Origin: Psychrosphaera haliotis
GTDB taxonomy: Bacteria > Pseudomonadota > Gammaproteobacteria > Enterobacterales > Alteromonadaceae
Length of the DNA: 64,000 nucleotides
NCBI RefSeq assembly: GCF_039523615.1
Contig: NZ_BAAAFQ010000005.1
Coordinates: 124,001-188,000, forward strand
Reading direction: 5' to 3'
The translations under genes were made by a program, and so were the position numbers. Shown in pieces: positions 45,116-53,238 of the stretch (within the stretch, counting starts at the first letter, position 1; each line of letters begins with the position of its first letter). The notes below the pieces were generated by a model. That model was not told where the DNA came from and ran no database searches. It saw only the letters and a list, made by a program, of their open reading frames with translations.

Positions 45116-46322
45116 CTACGTCGTTTGGTAATTTCATTGATATTAGTGTTGTAAGCGTAATAAAAACGAATGAAATGATTAGGCAATACTCAAGGCCATA
45201 TTGCTGGTAAATATAACCAGATAAAATTGTGCCTAATAATCGCCCTAATGCGTTTGCCATGTAATAAAACCCCACGTCTAAAGAGACGCCATCAGCATCG
45301 GCCATGCTCACAATAAGATAGCTATGTAACGAAGAGTTAATGGCAAATAGAACCCCAAATACCATCAAACCAACAATGACAAATACTTCAACGTACCAGT
45401 TAAAGTGCAGCGAGAGCGCAATAACCAAAGGTGTAATAGCCAAAAGTGATACCCACTTTACCGTTTGTTGCGAAGGTGACATTGGCTCGTTTGTTTTTAT
45501 TAATTTAGGCGCAAACGATTGCACTATGCCATATCCAATAACCCACAACGCAAGAAAGCCACCAACCTGCCAGTGATCCCAGTTGAATATTTGCGATAGG
45601 AAAACAGGCAGGGCAACAACAAACCAAACGTCTCGCGCACCAAATAAAAACAGGCGTGCAGCAGAGAGAATATTGATAGATTGGCTTTTAGAAAAAATGT
45701 CGGTGAATTTAGGTTTTGTTTTGGCTTTACCCAAATCCTTTTTAAGCACTATCATGCTGAATACCCAAACCAATGCCAATATTGACGCCATAAATATCAT
45801 AGCGCCTTTAAAGCCAAGTAAGGTCAGCAATACACCACCTAAGAAAAAGCCAATTCCTTTTAACGCATTTTTGGAGCCGGTTAAAATAGCAACCCATTTA
45901 AATAGGGTATCTTCTTGGCCCTGTGCAACGAGGGTTTTTATAGAGCTTTTGGCGCTCATTTTATTAAGATCTTTAGCTATGCCCGAAAGTGCCTGGGCTA
46001 CCATTACATAGGCAACCGTTAGCCAGCCACTAGGAACCGCGAGCATCAGCAATGCAACAACTTGCAGCGCTAAACCAATATTCATGGTTTTGTTTAAGCC
46101 AAGCCTTGCCCCAATCCAGCCACCGACTAAATTAGTAACAACGCCAAACACTTCATAAAACAAAAACAGCATGGCAATACTCAGTGGTGTATAACCTAAC
46201 TGATGAAAGTACAAAACCACGAGCATTCTTAATGCGCCGTCGGTTAGCGTAAATGCCCAGTAATTACCTGTTACTACTAGGTACTGTTTTATTTCTGAAG
46301 GTAGATTAGCTAGTCGTTGCAT
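45102..46322 (-). CDS. arsJ: Organoarsenical exporter ArsJ (MFS)
   Basis: A 406-residue major-facilitator permease, about 12 helices. The N-terminus (GNYWAFTLTDGALRMLVVLYFH) and the segment GIAKDLNKMSAKSSIK match ArsJ. ArsJ extrudes 1-arseno-3-phosphoglycerate, which then breaks down to free arsenate outside, giving arsenate resistance. Its partner GAPDH gene lies 37 bp upstream on the same strand, the diagnostic pairing of the system. Confidence 0.93.
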   Translation of the reverse strand: MQRLANLPSEIKQYLVVTGNYWAFTLTDGALRMLVVLYFHQLGYTPLSIAMLFLFYEVFGVVTNLVGGWIGARLGLNKTMNIGLALQVVALLMLAVPSGWLTVAYVMVAQALSGIAKDLNKMSAKSSIKTLVAQGQEDTLFKWVAILTGSKNALKGIGFFLGGVLLTLLGFKGAMIFMASILALVWVFSMIVLKKDLGKAKTKPKFTDIFSKSQSINILSAARLFLFGARDVWFVVALPVFLSQIFNWDHWQVGGFLALWVIGYGIVQSFAPKLIKTNEPMSPSQQTVKWVSLLAITPLVIALSLHFNWYVEVFVIVGLMVFGVLFAINSSLHSYLIVSMADADGVSLDVGFYYMANALGRLLGTILSGYIYQQYGLEYCLIISFVFITLTTLISMKLPNDVAKPA

Positions 46323-46359
46323 TAACTTCTATCTCTGCGTTAGGGTTTATAACTATCGT

Positions 46360-47370
46360 TTATTTGTTGATAGAACGAGCGACTTTTAACGCGAGTTCTG
46401 CCGTTCGGTTTGCGTAACCCCATTCGTTGTCATACCAAGTATAAATTTTAACTTGTGTACCGTTCACAACCATAGTGGACAGTGCATCAACAATGCTTGA
46501 ACGAGGGTCAGTTTTGTAATCAATCGACACTAGCGGCTTTTCTTCATAACCTAAGATACCTTTTAAATCGCCTTCAGCAGCCTCTTTCATCCAACCATTA
46601 ATTTCTTCGCTGGTGGTTTCACGCTGCACTTCAAATACACAGTCGGTAATTGAAGCATTTGCTAAAGGAACTCGTACGGCATGACCATTTAATTTACCTT
46701 TTAATTCAGGGAAAATATGAGTAATAGCGGTTGCCGAGCCAGTGGTTGTTGGGATTAAACTCATGCCACATGCTCTTGCTCTACGTAGGTCTTTGTGCGG
46801 CGCGTCTAAAATAGTTTGGGTATTTGTGATGTCATGAATTGTCGTCATAGAGCCATGTTTGATACCAATCTTGTCTTGCAATACTTTCACTACAGGTGCT
46901 AGACAGTTTGTGGTGCACGAAGCAGCTGTAACGATATCAAACTCTTCACTTGAATATAGGTGGTCGTTAACACCAATCACAACATTTAACACACCGTCTT
47001 CCTTTACCGGAGCCGTCACAACAACTTTTTTAACACCTTGGTCAAAATAGCTTTGTAGTAGGGCTTTAGTCTTCATTTTGCCAGAAGCTTCAATAACTAA
47101 ATCACATTTAGACCAATCTGTATCTGAGATGGCCTTATTTTGAGTGACGTTAATAACGTGGTCATCAATTTTGATAACGCCGTCACTAGCGGTTACTTCG
47201 TTTGGCCAAATACCATGAACCGAGTCATATTTTAATAAGTGAGCGAGCGTTTCCGCATTACCTGCAGGATCATTTATGTGAATAACTTCAATGTCTTGCC
47301 AACCAAAAGCGGCGCGAAGTGTTAAGCGGCCCATACGACCAAAGCCATTAATACCTACTTTTATAGCCAT
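46360..47370 (-). CDS. ArsJ-associated glyceraldehyde-3-phosphate dehydrogenase
   Basis: A 336-residue type I GAPDH with NAD-binding VGINGFGRMGRLTLRAAF and catalytic C152 in ASCTTN. In ars clusters this enzyme uses arsenate in place of phosphate to form 1-arseno-3-phosphoglycerate for ArsJ. Start ATG 47370 after TTGGAGA; a TTG 12 bp further upstream is not needed. A housekeeping GAPDH is expected elsewhere. The assignment to arsenic rests on the arsJ and arsR neighbours. Confidence 0.92.
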   Translation of the reverse strand: MAIKVGINGFGRMGRLTLRAAFGWQDIEVIHINDPAGNAETLAHLLKYDSVHGIWPNEVTASDGVIKIDDHVINVTQNKAISDTDWSKCDLVIEASGKMKTKALLQSYFDQGVKKVVVTAPVKEDGVLNVVIGVNDHLYSSEEFDIVTAASCTTNCLAPVVKVLQDKIGIKHGSMTTIHDITNTQTILDAPHKDLRRARACGMSLIPTTTGSATAITHIFPELKGKLNGHAVRVPLANASITDCVFEVQRETTSEEINGWMKEAAEGDLKGILGYEEKPLVSIDYKTDPRSSIVDALSTMVVNGTQVKIYTWYDNEWGYANRTAELALKVARSINK

Positions 47371-47459
47371 ATTTATCTCCAATATTTGTTCACTGATAGT
47401 TTATATAATTGTGTTTATAGCCATTTCTTAAAAAGGCTAATTAAAAAAATAATTTAAGA

Positions 47460-47514
47460 TTAAGTACTTAATTTTATTTACTTTATGTACTTAGCTTTAA
47501 GTACCTAGCTTTAG
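47460..47514. repeat. GTAC-rich palindrome and imperfect direct repeat before gapdh
   Basis: Perfect palindrome TTAAGTACTTAA (47460-47471), then 14-bp near-copies GTACTTAGCTTTAA (47487-47500) and GTACCTAGCTTTAG (47501-47514), the last overlapping the upstream gene's stop. Could be a secondary regulatory site or chance; unlike the operator at 48281. Confidence 0.4.
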
Positions 47515-48272
47515 GCACAGCACGTTTCAACCCGTGTTGGTCTGTCACCCATTGCATTAAGCTGAGCAAGTTCTTCATCAATAAAATGAGGCTCATTAAC
47601 AATGGTTATTTTAATGACATTTTGCATCCAGTGGGGCAGGTCAGGATTAACAGAGTAGTAAACCCACTGTTGGTGCTTTCGACTGGACAATATTCCTGCT
47701 TTTTTTAGCTGCGCTAAGTGACGCGAAACCTTTGGCTGACTCTCTTCTTTTAACGCAGCCATTAACTCACATACACATAACTCTTTTTCGACGGCAATGA
47801 GGACCAAGGTTTTTAATCGAATGTCATCTGCTAAAGATTTATAAAAGAGAGTAGGGGTAATTGGCGCAGGTTTTTGCTTTTCTTGGATCAGTAAAAACAT
47901 TTTTAGTCGCGAATTGAGTTCTTGTAGCGTTTTTTCGTAAGGATTATTATCTTTTCTTGTTCGAGGTTCAGGGAAGTCCCAAGCTAAATTATGATCGCCC
48001 GTCACTTCTATATTGCATTCTTTTCCCGCTTTTTCACAAAGTGTAATGACATAGTCAAAATGTTCGCCAGCAAACTCACTGACGTTTTTAGAAAATAACC
48101 CGTTAATACTTAACCCAAAATGTTCGAGGGCTTGGCGTGCCTGAGTGTTTATTCCCGCAGGACTAGTGCCCGCACTGTACACATCGTATTCGCCTTTGCC
48201 ATGATGCTTAAGCAACGCTTCAGCCATAATTGAACGTGCTGAATTTTCTGTACATAGGAATAAAACTTTCAT
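47511..48272 (-). CDS. Fused arsenate reductase - ArsR-type regulator
   Basis: A 253-residue two-domain protein. Residues 1-135: low-molecular-weight-phosphatase-type arsenate reductase with the P-loop CTENSARS (C7), the redox pair C79 and C86 (CEKAGKEC) spaced seven apart as in thioredoxin-coupled ArsC, and D99 in WDFPEP. Residues 140-253: winged-helix ArsR domain, with ELCVCEL giving C166 and C168; the usual third cysteine is M171, and a C-terminal ETCCA adds C251/C252. The start is ATG 48272 with AAGG 5 bp upstream, not the ATG at 48293. A perfect operator overlaps the promoter. First gene of the ars operon, 140 bp before gapdh. Confidence 0.9.
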   Translation of the reverse strand: MKVLFLCTENSARSIMAEALLKHHGKGEYDVYSAGTSPAGINTQARQALEHFGLSINGLFSKNVSEFAGEHFDYVITLCEKAGKECNIEVTGDHNLAWDFPEPRTRKDNNPYEKTLQELNSRLKMFLLIQEKQKPAPITPTLFYKSLADDIRLKTLVLIAVEKELCVCELMAALKEESQPKVSRHLAQLKKAGILSSRKHQQWVYYSVNPDLPHWMQNVIKITIVNEPHFIDEELAQLNAMGDRPTRVETCCA

Positions 48273-48280
48273 AACAACCT

Positions 48281-48308
48281 TAATATATAACAATTTTGTT
48301 ATATATTA
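48281..48308 (-). promoter_or_regulatory. ArsR operator, 28-bp inverted repeat
   Basis: Perfect 12-bp arms TAATATATAACA and TGTTATATATTA flank ATTT, lying 8 bp upstream of the arsC-arsR start and just ahead of its ribosome site. A partial direct copy TTTTGTTATATT follows at 48310-48321. AT-rich dyads of this sort are typical ArsR/SmtB sites; autoregulation is inferred. Confidence 0.75.
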
Positions 48309-48488
48309 ATTTTGTTATATTGAGTTGGCAAGGCTATTTTTGTTATTTAGGCTAAAAATTGTCTGTTATTAAATTGCCGTTTAACCATTATCAATAATCT
48401 GTTGATACTAATTGTTTAATATTGAGTATTATCAAATTTACACTAGGTGCATATACTCATTTCATTAACTCCAAACGAGGAACTTGAA

Positions 48489-49478
48489 ATGAAAACAATG
48501 ATAATAAAAGAATTTGGCGGAACAGAATTATTCGAAGCGGCTGAATTAGCAAAACCAGAAGTTAAAGCCGGACACGTTGTTGTTAAAGTAGCAGCAACAA
48601 GCGTAAATACGGTTGATATGATGATACGCCAGATGGGAACAGAATTAGGTCCTTTGGCTCCGCAACTTCCTGCGGTATTAGGTATGGACTTTGCTGGTGT
48701 TGTTGAATCAGTTGGTGAAGGTGTAACTAACTTTAACGTTGGTGACGAAGTGTATGGTTGTGCTGGCGGACTAGCAGATTTACAAGGTGCGTTAGCTGAA
48801 TTTATGTTGGCAGATGCTAAATTGATCGCGCACAAACCTAAGTCTTTAACTATGCGTGAAGCTGCGGCTATTCCATTAGTGGGCATTACTGCTTATGAAG
48901 GATTAGTACGAGCTGGTGTTACCGAAGGTCAAAAAGTATTAGTTCATGGCGGTGCTGGCGGCGTAGGACATTTAGCTGTTCAACTGGCTAAGTATTTTGG
49001 CAGTGAAGTATATGCCACTGGTGGCGACGATACTCAAGCTGCGTTGATAACTAAACTTGGTGGTACGCCAATTAATTACATTAACGAGTCAGTTGAAGAT
49101 TATGTTGCAAAACATACAGCTGGTGCTGGTTTTGATGTGGTATACGACACTATTGGTGGACCAAACCTACAGAACTCTTTTGATGCCGCAGCCTTAAATG
49201 CGCAAGTATCTACTACAGTTTCATTAGTGGAGCTTGATTTAACTACGGTTCACTTTAAAGGCTTGTCTTTAAACGTTGTATTTATGTTGATTCCTATGTT
49301 GCATAATCACAAACGTGAAGTGCACGGTGAAGTTTTAGCGAAACTAGCTGAAATTGTAGATGCAGGTAAATTAACACCTGTGCTAGATGAGCAGCACTTT
49401 GAGCTGGCTGATGCTGGTAAAGCACACGATCGTTTAGCAAGTGGTAAAGCGATTGGTAAAGTTGTCGTTTCGATATAA
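48489..49478 (+). CDS. Zinc-independent MDR alcohol dehydrogenase/quinone reductase-like
   Basis: A 329-residue medium-chain reductase: GroES-like domain (VLGMDFAGVVESVGEGV) and Rossmann domain with GGAGGVGHLAVQLAKYFG. No structural-zinc cysteine cluster, so quinone oxidoreductase-like (QOR) rather than classical ADH. The ATG at 48489 follows ACGAGGAA; an earlier ATG at 48447 is unlikely. Divergent from the arsenic operon across 216 bp; whether it is co-regulated by the operator is unknown. Own terminator. Confidence 0.85.
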   Translation: MKTMIIKEFGGTELFEAAELAKPEVKAGHVVVKVAATSVNTVDMMIRQMGTELGPLAPQLPAVLGMDFAGVVESVGEGVTNFNVGDEVYGCAGGLADLQGALAEFMLADAKLIAHKPKSLTMREAAAIPLVGITAYEGLVRAGVTEGQKVLVHGGAGGVGHLAVQLAKYFGSEVYATGGDDTQAALITKLGGTPINYINESVEDYVAKHTAGAGFDVVYDTIGGPNLQNSFDAAALNAQVSTTVSLVELDLTTVHFKGLSLNVVFMLIPMLHNHKREVHGEVLAKLAEIVDAGKLTPVLDEQHFELADAGKAHDRLASGKAIGKVVVSI

Positions 49479-49499
49479 TTTTTATCGCTTCTATACTGT

Positions 49500-49526
49500 A
49501 AGAGCCTTTCGGGGCTCTTTTTCTTT
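49500..49526 (+). terminator. Terminator after the MDR gene
   Basis: AAGAGCC, loop TTTCGG, GGCTCTT then TTTTC TTT (49500-49526). Confidence 0.88.
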
Positions 49527-49555
49527 AGAATTTAGAATTTAGTGGGGGGTTATTC

Positions 49556-50887
49556 ATGTATTTCTATAAAACTCCACAACTCCTCACCTTGTACCGACAA
49601 ACAATGCCCTTGCTGGTTGGACTATTGGCCATAATGGGCAGCCAACTTATTGATAGTGCCTTTGTTGGACAATTAGGGGCGCAGCCTTTAGCCGTTTTAG
49701 GTTACTCAATTCCTATTTATCAAGTGGTGATTGGTATTCAAGTTGGTTTAGGCATTGCAGCTACTGCGTCTATCTCTAACGCCTTAGGTTCAAGTAATCG
49801 AGCTTATGCAAAAAGTCTAGGCAGCATTATTCTATTAATTGGCACTATTGTCATAACATTGCTTTGTATTGGTTTATGGCTTTTTCAAGAGCCTATCGCT
49901 ATTGGTTTAGGCGCGGAACCAGAACTATTTCCTCTCTTGAACGAATATTGGTTTCCATGGTTGTTGAGCTGTTGGTTAGGCGCGATCCTTTATTTTGGTT
50001 ATAGCATTTGTCGATCTCATGGCGAAACCAGAGTGCCAGGAAAAGTAATGGTGATCACGAGCGTGTTAAATGTGGTCCTAGATCCTTTATTTATTTTTAC
50101 CTTTGAAATGGGGTTGGCTGGCGCGGCGTGGGCGACATGCGTGGCATTTCTAGTGGGCTGTTTTATTATTTTCCAAGCAATTCTAAATGAACGTTTATTA
50201 ACATTAATAAAAGATACAAAACAGTTTCTTCAAGGCACAAAGGCCATTATTCGGTTTACCATTCCTGCTATGGTTGGTCAGTTTATTCCTCCTGTCGCAG
50301 CTATTGTAGTGACAATTATTATCGCATCGTTTGGAGATATTGCCGTTGGTGCGTGGGGTCTTGCAAACCGAATTGAATATTTGGCAATTATTGTGATTTT
50401 GGCATTAACTATGGCGCTACCGCCAATGATAGGAGTGATGCGAGGTCAACGCGACTATAATAAAATCCGCCAACTAGTAGAAATCTCCATCAAGGCAGTG
50501 ATTTTATTGCAGTTGCTTATTGCTCTTTTGTTAGCGGTTATTTCTATGCCATTAGCAGCACTCTTAACGTCAGATGGCGCAGTAGCAAACACGTTATCTC
50601 AATACTTGTGGCTTGTGCCGCTAAGTTATGGAGCCTTAGGTGTATGTATGATTTGTGTCTCTGCCAGCAATGCGATGGGTGCTCCGACTTCAGCCTTAAT
50701 AACGTCAATTGTGCGTCTATTTGTTTGTTATCTTCCGGTTGTATGGTTTGGCGCTGAATTGTTTGGTTTAACTGGGTTATTTATAGGCTCAGCGATTGGT
50801 AACCTTTTGTCTGGCTTTGCCGGTTGGGTTATTTTTATGAAGCAATTCAAAAAACAATCGAGTTACTTTGCTGGCTCCAATGCCTAG
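49556..50887 (+). CDS. MATE-family multidrug efflux transporter
   Basis: A 443-residue, 12-helix cation-coupled antiporter of the DinF/NorM superfamily; two homologous six-helix halves, first opening QTMPLLVGLLAIMGSQLIDS. DinF-like features (FVGQLGAQPLAVLGYSIP). Stops overlap the convergent LysR gene by 3 bp. Substrates unpredictable from sequence. Confidence 0.9.
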   Translation: MYFYKTPQLLTLYRQTMPLLVGLLAIMGSQLIDSAFVGQLGAQPLAVLGYSIPIYQVVIGIQVGLGIAATASISNALGSSNRAYAKSLGSIILLIGTIVITLLCIGLWLFQEPIAIGLGAEPELFPLLNEYWFPWLLSCWLGAILYFGYSICRSHGETRVPGKVMVITSVLNVVLDPLFIFTFEMGLAGAAWATCVAFLVGCFIIFQAILNERLLTLIKDTKQFLQGTKAIIRFTIPAMVGQFIPPVAAIVVTIIIASFGDIAVGAWGLANRIEYLAIIVILALTMALPPMIGVMRGQRDYNKIRQLVEISIKAVILLQLLIALLLAVISMPLAALLTSDGAVANTLSQYLWLVPLSYGALGVCMICVSASNAMGAPTSALITSIVRLFVCYLPVVWFGAELFGLTGLFIGSAIGNLLSGFAGWVIFMKQFKKQSSYFAGSNA

Positions 50888-51786
50888 GTTAGTTTTAACC
50901 GTGGTTTAATATAATCAATAAACGCATTAATACGTTTCGAAATAGAGGAGGATGGATAATATACGGCATTAATAAGCTCTCTATCTAGGCTGGTGGATTG
51001 AACGTAAGTTTGTAGTAATTTAACCAAGCGCCCCTGTTTTATATCGTCTTCAATCATAAACGAAGACAAACAAGCAATACCATTTCCTGATAAAGCCAAT
51101 TGCCTAATCGTTTCTCCGCTACTTGCCGCAGTAGACGGAATGTAAGTCGGTAAGCCTTTTAATGGCCATTTGTTCAACTGCTTTATATTCGAAAACCCAA
51201 TTGTCTGATGAACGTTAAGATCGCTAGGTTTTGATATCGCCTTGTTTTGAGATAAATACTGCGGACTTGCGACTATACATAAAGGACTTTTTCCTAGTAT
51301 TCTGGCCTTTAATGATGAGTCTTCTAATTTCCCTATTCGAATCGCAATGTCTGTTCGTTTTTCAATGAGATCAACAAACTCCTCGCTTGAGGTTAGTTCA
51401 AGTTCAATATCTGGAAAGGCGTTTTTGAAGCCGTTAATCAAAGGGACAATTTGATGAAGTAAAAACGGACTTGCAGCATCAACTCTTAGTTTTCCCTTAG
51501 GTAATTCGCCAACTTGAGTAATAGAGCTTTCAGCCACTTGGATTTGCTCTAAGCCTTTTTTAACAGATTCAACAAACGCTTTACCGTCATCCGTTAATCG
51601 AACTTGTCGAGTCGTTCTTATAAAGATAGCAGCGCCCAATTGAGCCTCTACTTTACTAACGGAACGAGATACTCGTGCCACTTGCATATCAAGGGCATCA
51701 GCTGCAGCGGAGAACCCACCAAATTCAGCAACGGCAAGTAAGACTTCTAAATCATCGGATCTGGTTTTTAATTTCATTGTTGTCAT
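50884..51786 (-). CDS. LysR-family transcriptional regulator
   Basis: A 300-residue regulator with an N-terminal winged helix (LAVAEFGGFSAAADAL, RVSRSVSKVEAQLG, FIRTTRQVRLT) and effector domain. Most like the group that controls MFS or quinone-stress genes. It is divergent from the MFS gene at 51907, which it probably controls through the dyad at 51861-51879. Effector unknown. Confidence 0.92.
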   Translation of the reverse strand: MTTMKLKTRSDDLEVLLAVAEFGGFSAAADALDMQVARVSRSVSKVEAQLGAAIFIRTTRQVRLTDDGKAFVESVKKGLEQIQVAESSITQVGELPKGKLRVDAASPFLLHQIVPLINGFKNAFPDIELELTSSEEFVDLIEKRTDIAIRIGKLEDSSLKARILGKSPLCIVASPQYLSQNKAISKPSDLNVHQTIGFSNIKQLNKWPLKGLPTYIPSTAASSGETIRQLALSGNGIACLSSFMIEDDIKQGRLVKLLQTYVQSTSLDRELINAVYYPSSSISKRINAFIDYIKPRLKLT

Positions 51787-51860
51787 TTTTTACAAAAGTA
51801 ATTTGCTAATTGTGCCGTTTATTACAAATAAATAGCAAGCAATAATGTGCGCCTTAATAA

Positions 51861-51879
51861 ATTATGTATTTTGCATAAT
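51861..51879. promoter_or_regulatory. LysR-type box between lysR and MFS genes
   Basis: ATTATG (51861-51866), 7-bp spacer, CATAAT (51874-51879): a 6-bp-arm dyad of the T-N11-A class in the centre of the divergent promoter region. Binding by the adjacent regulator is inferred. Confidence 0.5.
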
Positions 51880-51906
51880 AACTAACTTATGTATCTGGAG
51901 AGAATA

Positions 51907-53094
51907 ATGCCACTAGCTTTGCTCGCGTTGGCGCTAAGCGCCTTTGCAATTGGAACCACCGAATTTGTTATTGTTGGCTTGTTACCAATAATGGCGGAAG
52001 ATCTTAATATTACTATCCCGTCGGCAGGGTTGTTGGTCAGCCTATATGCGCTAGGAGTTGCAATTGGAGCTCCAGTATTAACCGCGTTAACAGGGCGATG
52101 GAATAGAAAAACCGTATTGTTGTCAGTTATGGCGCTGTTTGTACTAGGGAATTTAGTTGCTTGGCAAGCGCCGACCTTTGAAGCGTTAATAATCGCTAGG
52201 GTCTTAACTGGACTTGCACACGGTGTATTTTTCTCAATTGGCTCCACCATCGCAACAGGGCTCGTGCCAAAAGATAAAGGCGCAAGTGCAATTGCCATTA
52301 TGTTTACTGGTTTAACTGTGGCCCTAGTCACAGGTGTCCCTTTAGGCACTTACATAGGTCAATATTGGGGGTGGGAAGCTACATTTTTGACCGTATCTGT
52401 ACTGGGCCTTATCGCGTTAGTTGGAAGTGCTCTGTTAGTTCCTAAAGACTTGCCGCAATCGAAACCGGTTAGTGTTATGAAACAATTTAAAGTGTTGGCT
52501 CACCCAAGGTTATTATTGGTTTATGCCATTACTGCTATTGGTTATGGCGGAACGTTTGTTGCCTTTACTTACCTAGCACCAATTCTTAAATCAGTCTCGG
52601 GCTTTGGTGACAACGCAATAGGCGTTATTCTTTTGGTTTACGGTGTATCGGTTGCGATTGGTAATATTTGGGGCGGAAAACTGGCAGATAGGCTAGGGCC
52701 AATAAAGGCATTAACTATAATTTTTGCTGGTTTAGCAGCAGTATTAATCACCTTTAGTGTTACCGCTGTGCACCCGGTTGCTGCTGTTATCACTATTTTA
52801 ATCTGGGGCGGCTTTGCGTTTGGCAACGTACCAGGACTACAAATTTATGTTGTAAATCTAGCAGAAAAGTACACGCCTGATTCAGTCGATGTGGCTTCAG
52901 GTTTGAACATTGCAGCATTTAACGTAGGCATTGCATTAGGCGCATTTGGCGGTGGTATCATAGTTGAAGAATACACAATGATGGACACACCTTGGGTTGG
53001 CGGACTAATTGTTATTGTCGCAATTGCGCTAACTCGTTTGAGTGGTTCTTTGGATAATAAGCAAAAACAGTTAAACATTAATAAATCTGCGTAG
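51907..53094 (+). CDS. MFS transporter, DHA1/AraJ-like
   Basis: A 395-residue drug:H+ antiporter-1 type permease with 12 helices; N-terminal FAIGTTEFVIVGLLP and the motif-A region GAPVLTALTGRWNRKT are typical of the AraJ/YdhP/Bcr-like branch. ATG 51907 after TGGAGA. Controlled in all likelihood by the divergent LysR protein. Substrate (sugar derivative, drug or metabolite) not determinable. Confidence 0.9.
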   Translation: MPLALLALALSAFAIGTTEFVIVGLLPIMAEDLNITIPSAGLLVSLYALGVAIGAPVLTALTGRWNRKTVLLSVMALFVLGNLVAWQAPTFEALIIARVLTGLAHGVFFSIGSTIATGLVPKDKGASAIAIMFTGLTVALVTGVPLGTYIGQYWGWEATFLTVSVLGLIALVGSALLVPKDLPQSKPVSVMKQFKVLAHPRLLLVYAITAIGYGGTFVAFTYLAPILKSVSGFGDNAIGVILLVYGVSVAIGNIWGGKLADRLGPIKALTIIFAGLAAVLITFSVTAVHPVAAVITILIWGGFAFGNVPGLQIYVVNLAEKYTPDSVDVASGLNIAAFNVGIALGAFGGGIIVEEYTMMDTPWVGGLIVIVAIALTRLSGSLDNKQKQLNINKSA

Positions 53095-53152
53095 GCCTAT
53101 GTGTTAAATGGTTTTTGAGCTGCGTTTATGAATAAAACCATTATTTAAATAC

Positions 53153-53186
53153 AAAAAAAGGAGCTTTCAATTAAGCTCCTTTTTTC
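53153..53186. terminator. Bidirectional terminator
   Basis: AAAAAAAGGAGCTT pairs with AAGCTCCTTTTTT around TCAATT. Separates the converging MFS and ybiT genes. Confidence 0.92.
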
Positions 53187-53233
53187 AACATTCAACATTC
53201 AACATTCAACATTCAACATTCAACATTCAAAGT
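53185..53233. repeat. Heptanucleotide tandem repeat TCAACAT
   Basis: Six perfect TCAACAT units (53185-53226) and a partial seventh, abutting the terminator T tract and ending a few bases from the ybiT stop codon. Probably a slippage-prone microsatellite in the 3' untranslated zone. Confidence 0.92.
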
Positions 53234-53238
53234 GTCGT

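Noticed and set aside
45583..46011. 142-codon plus-strand frame inside arsJ
   Set aside because: Antisense of membrane helices; no start signal.
53185..53233. CRISPR-like array
   Set aside because: Units are 7 bp and contiguous without spacers; no cas genes.
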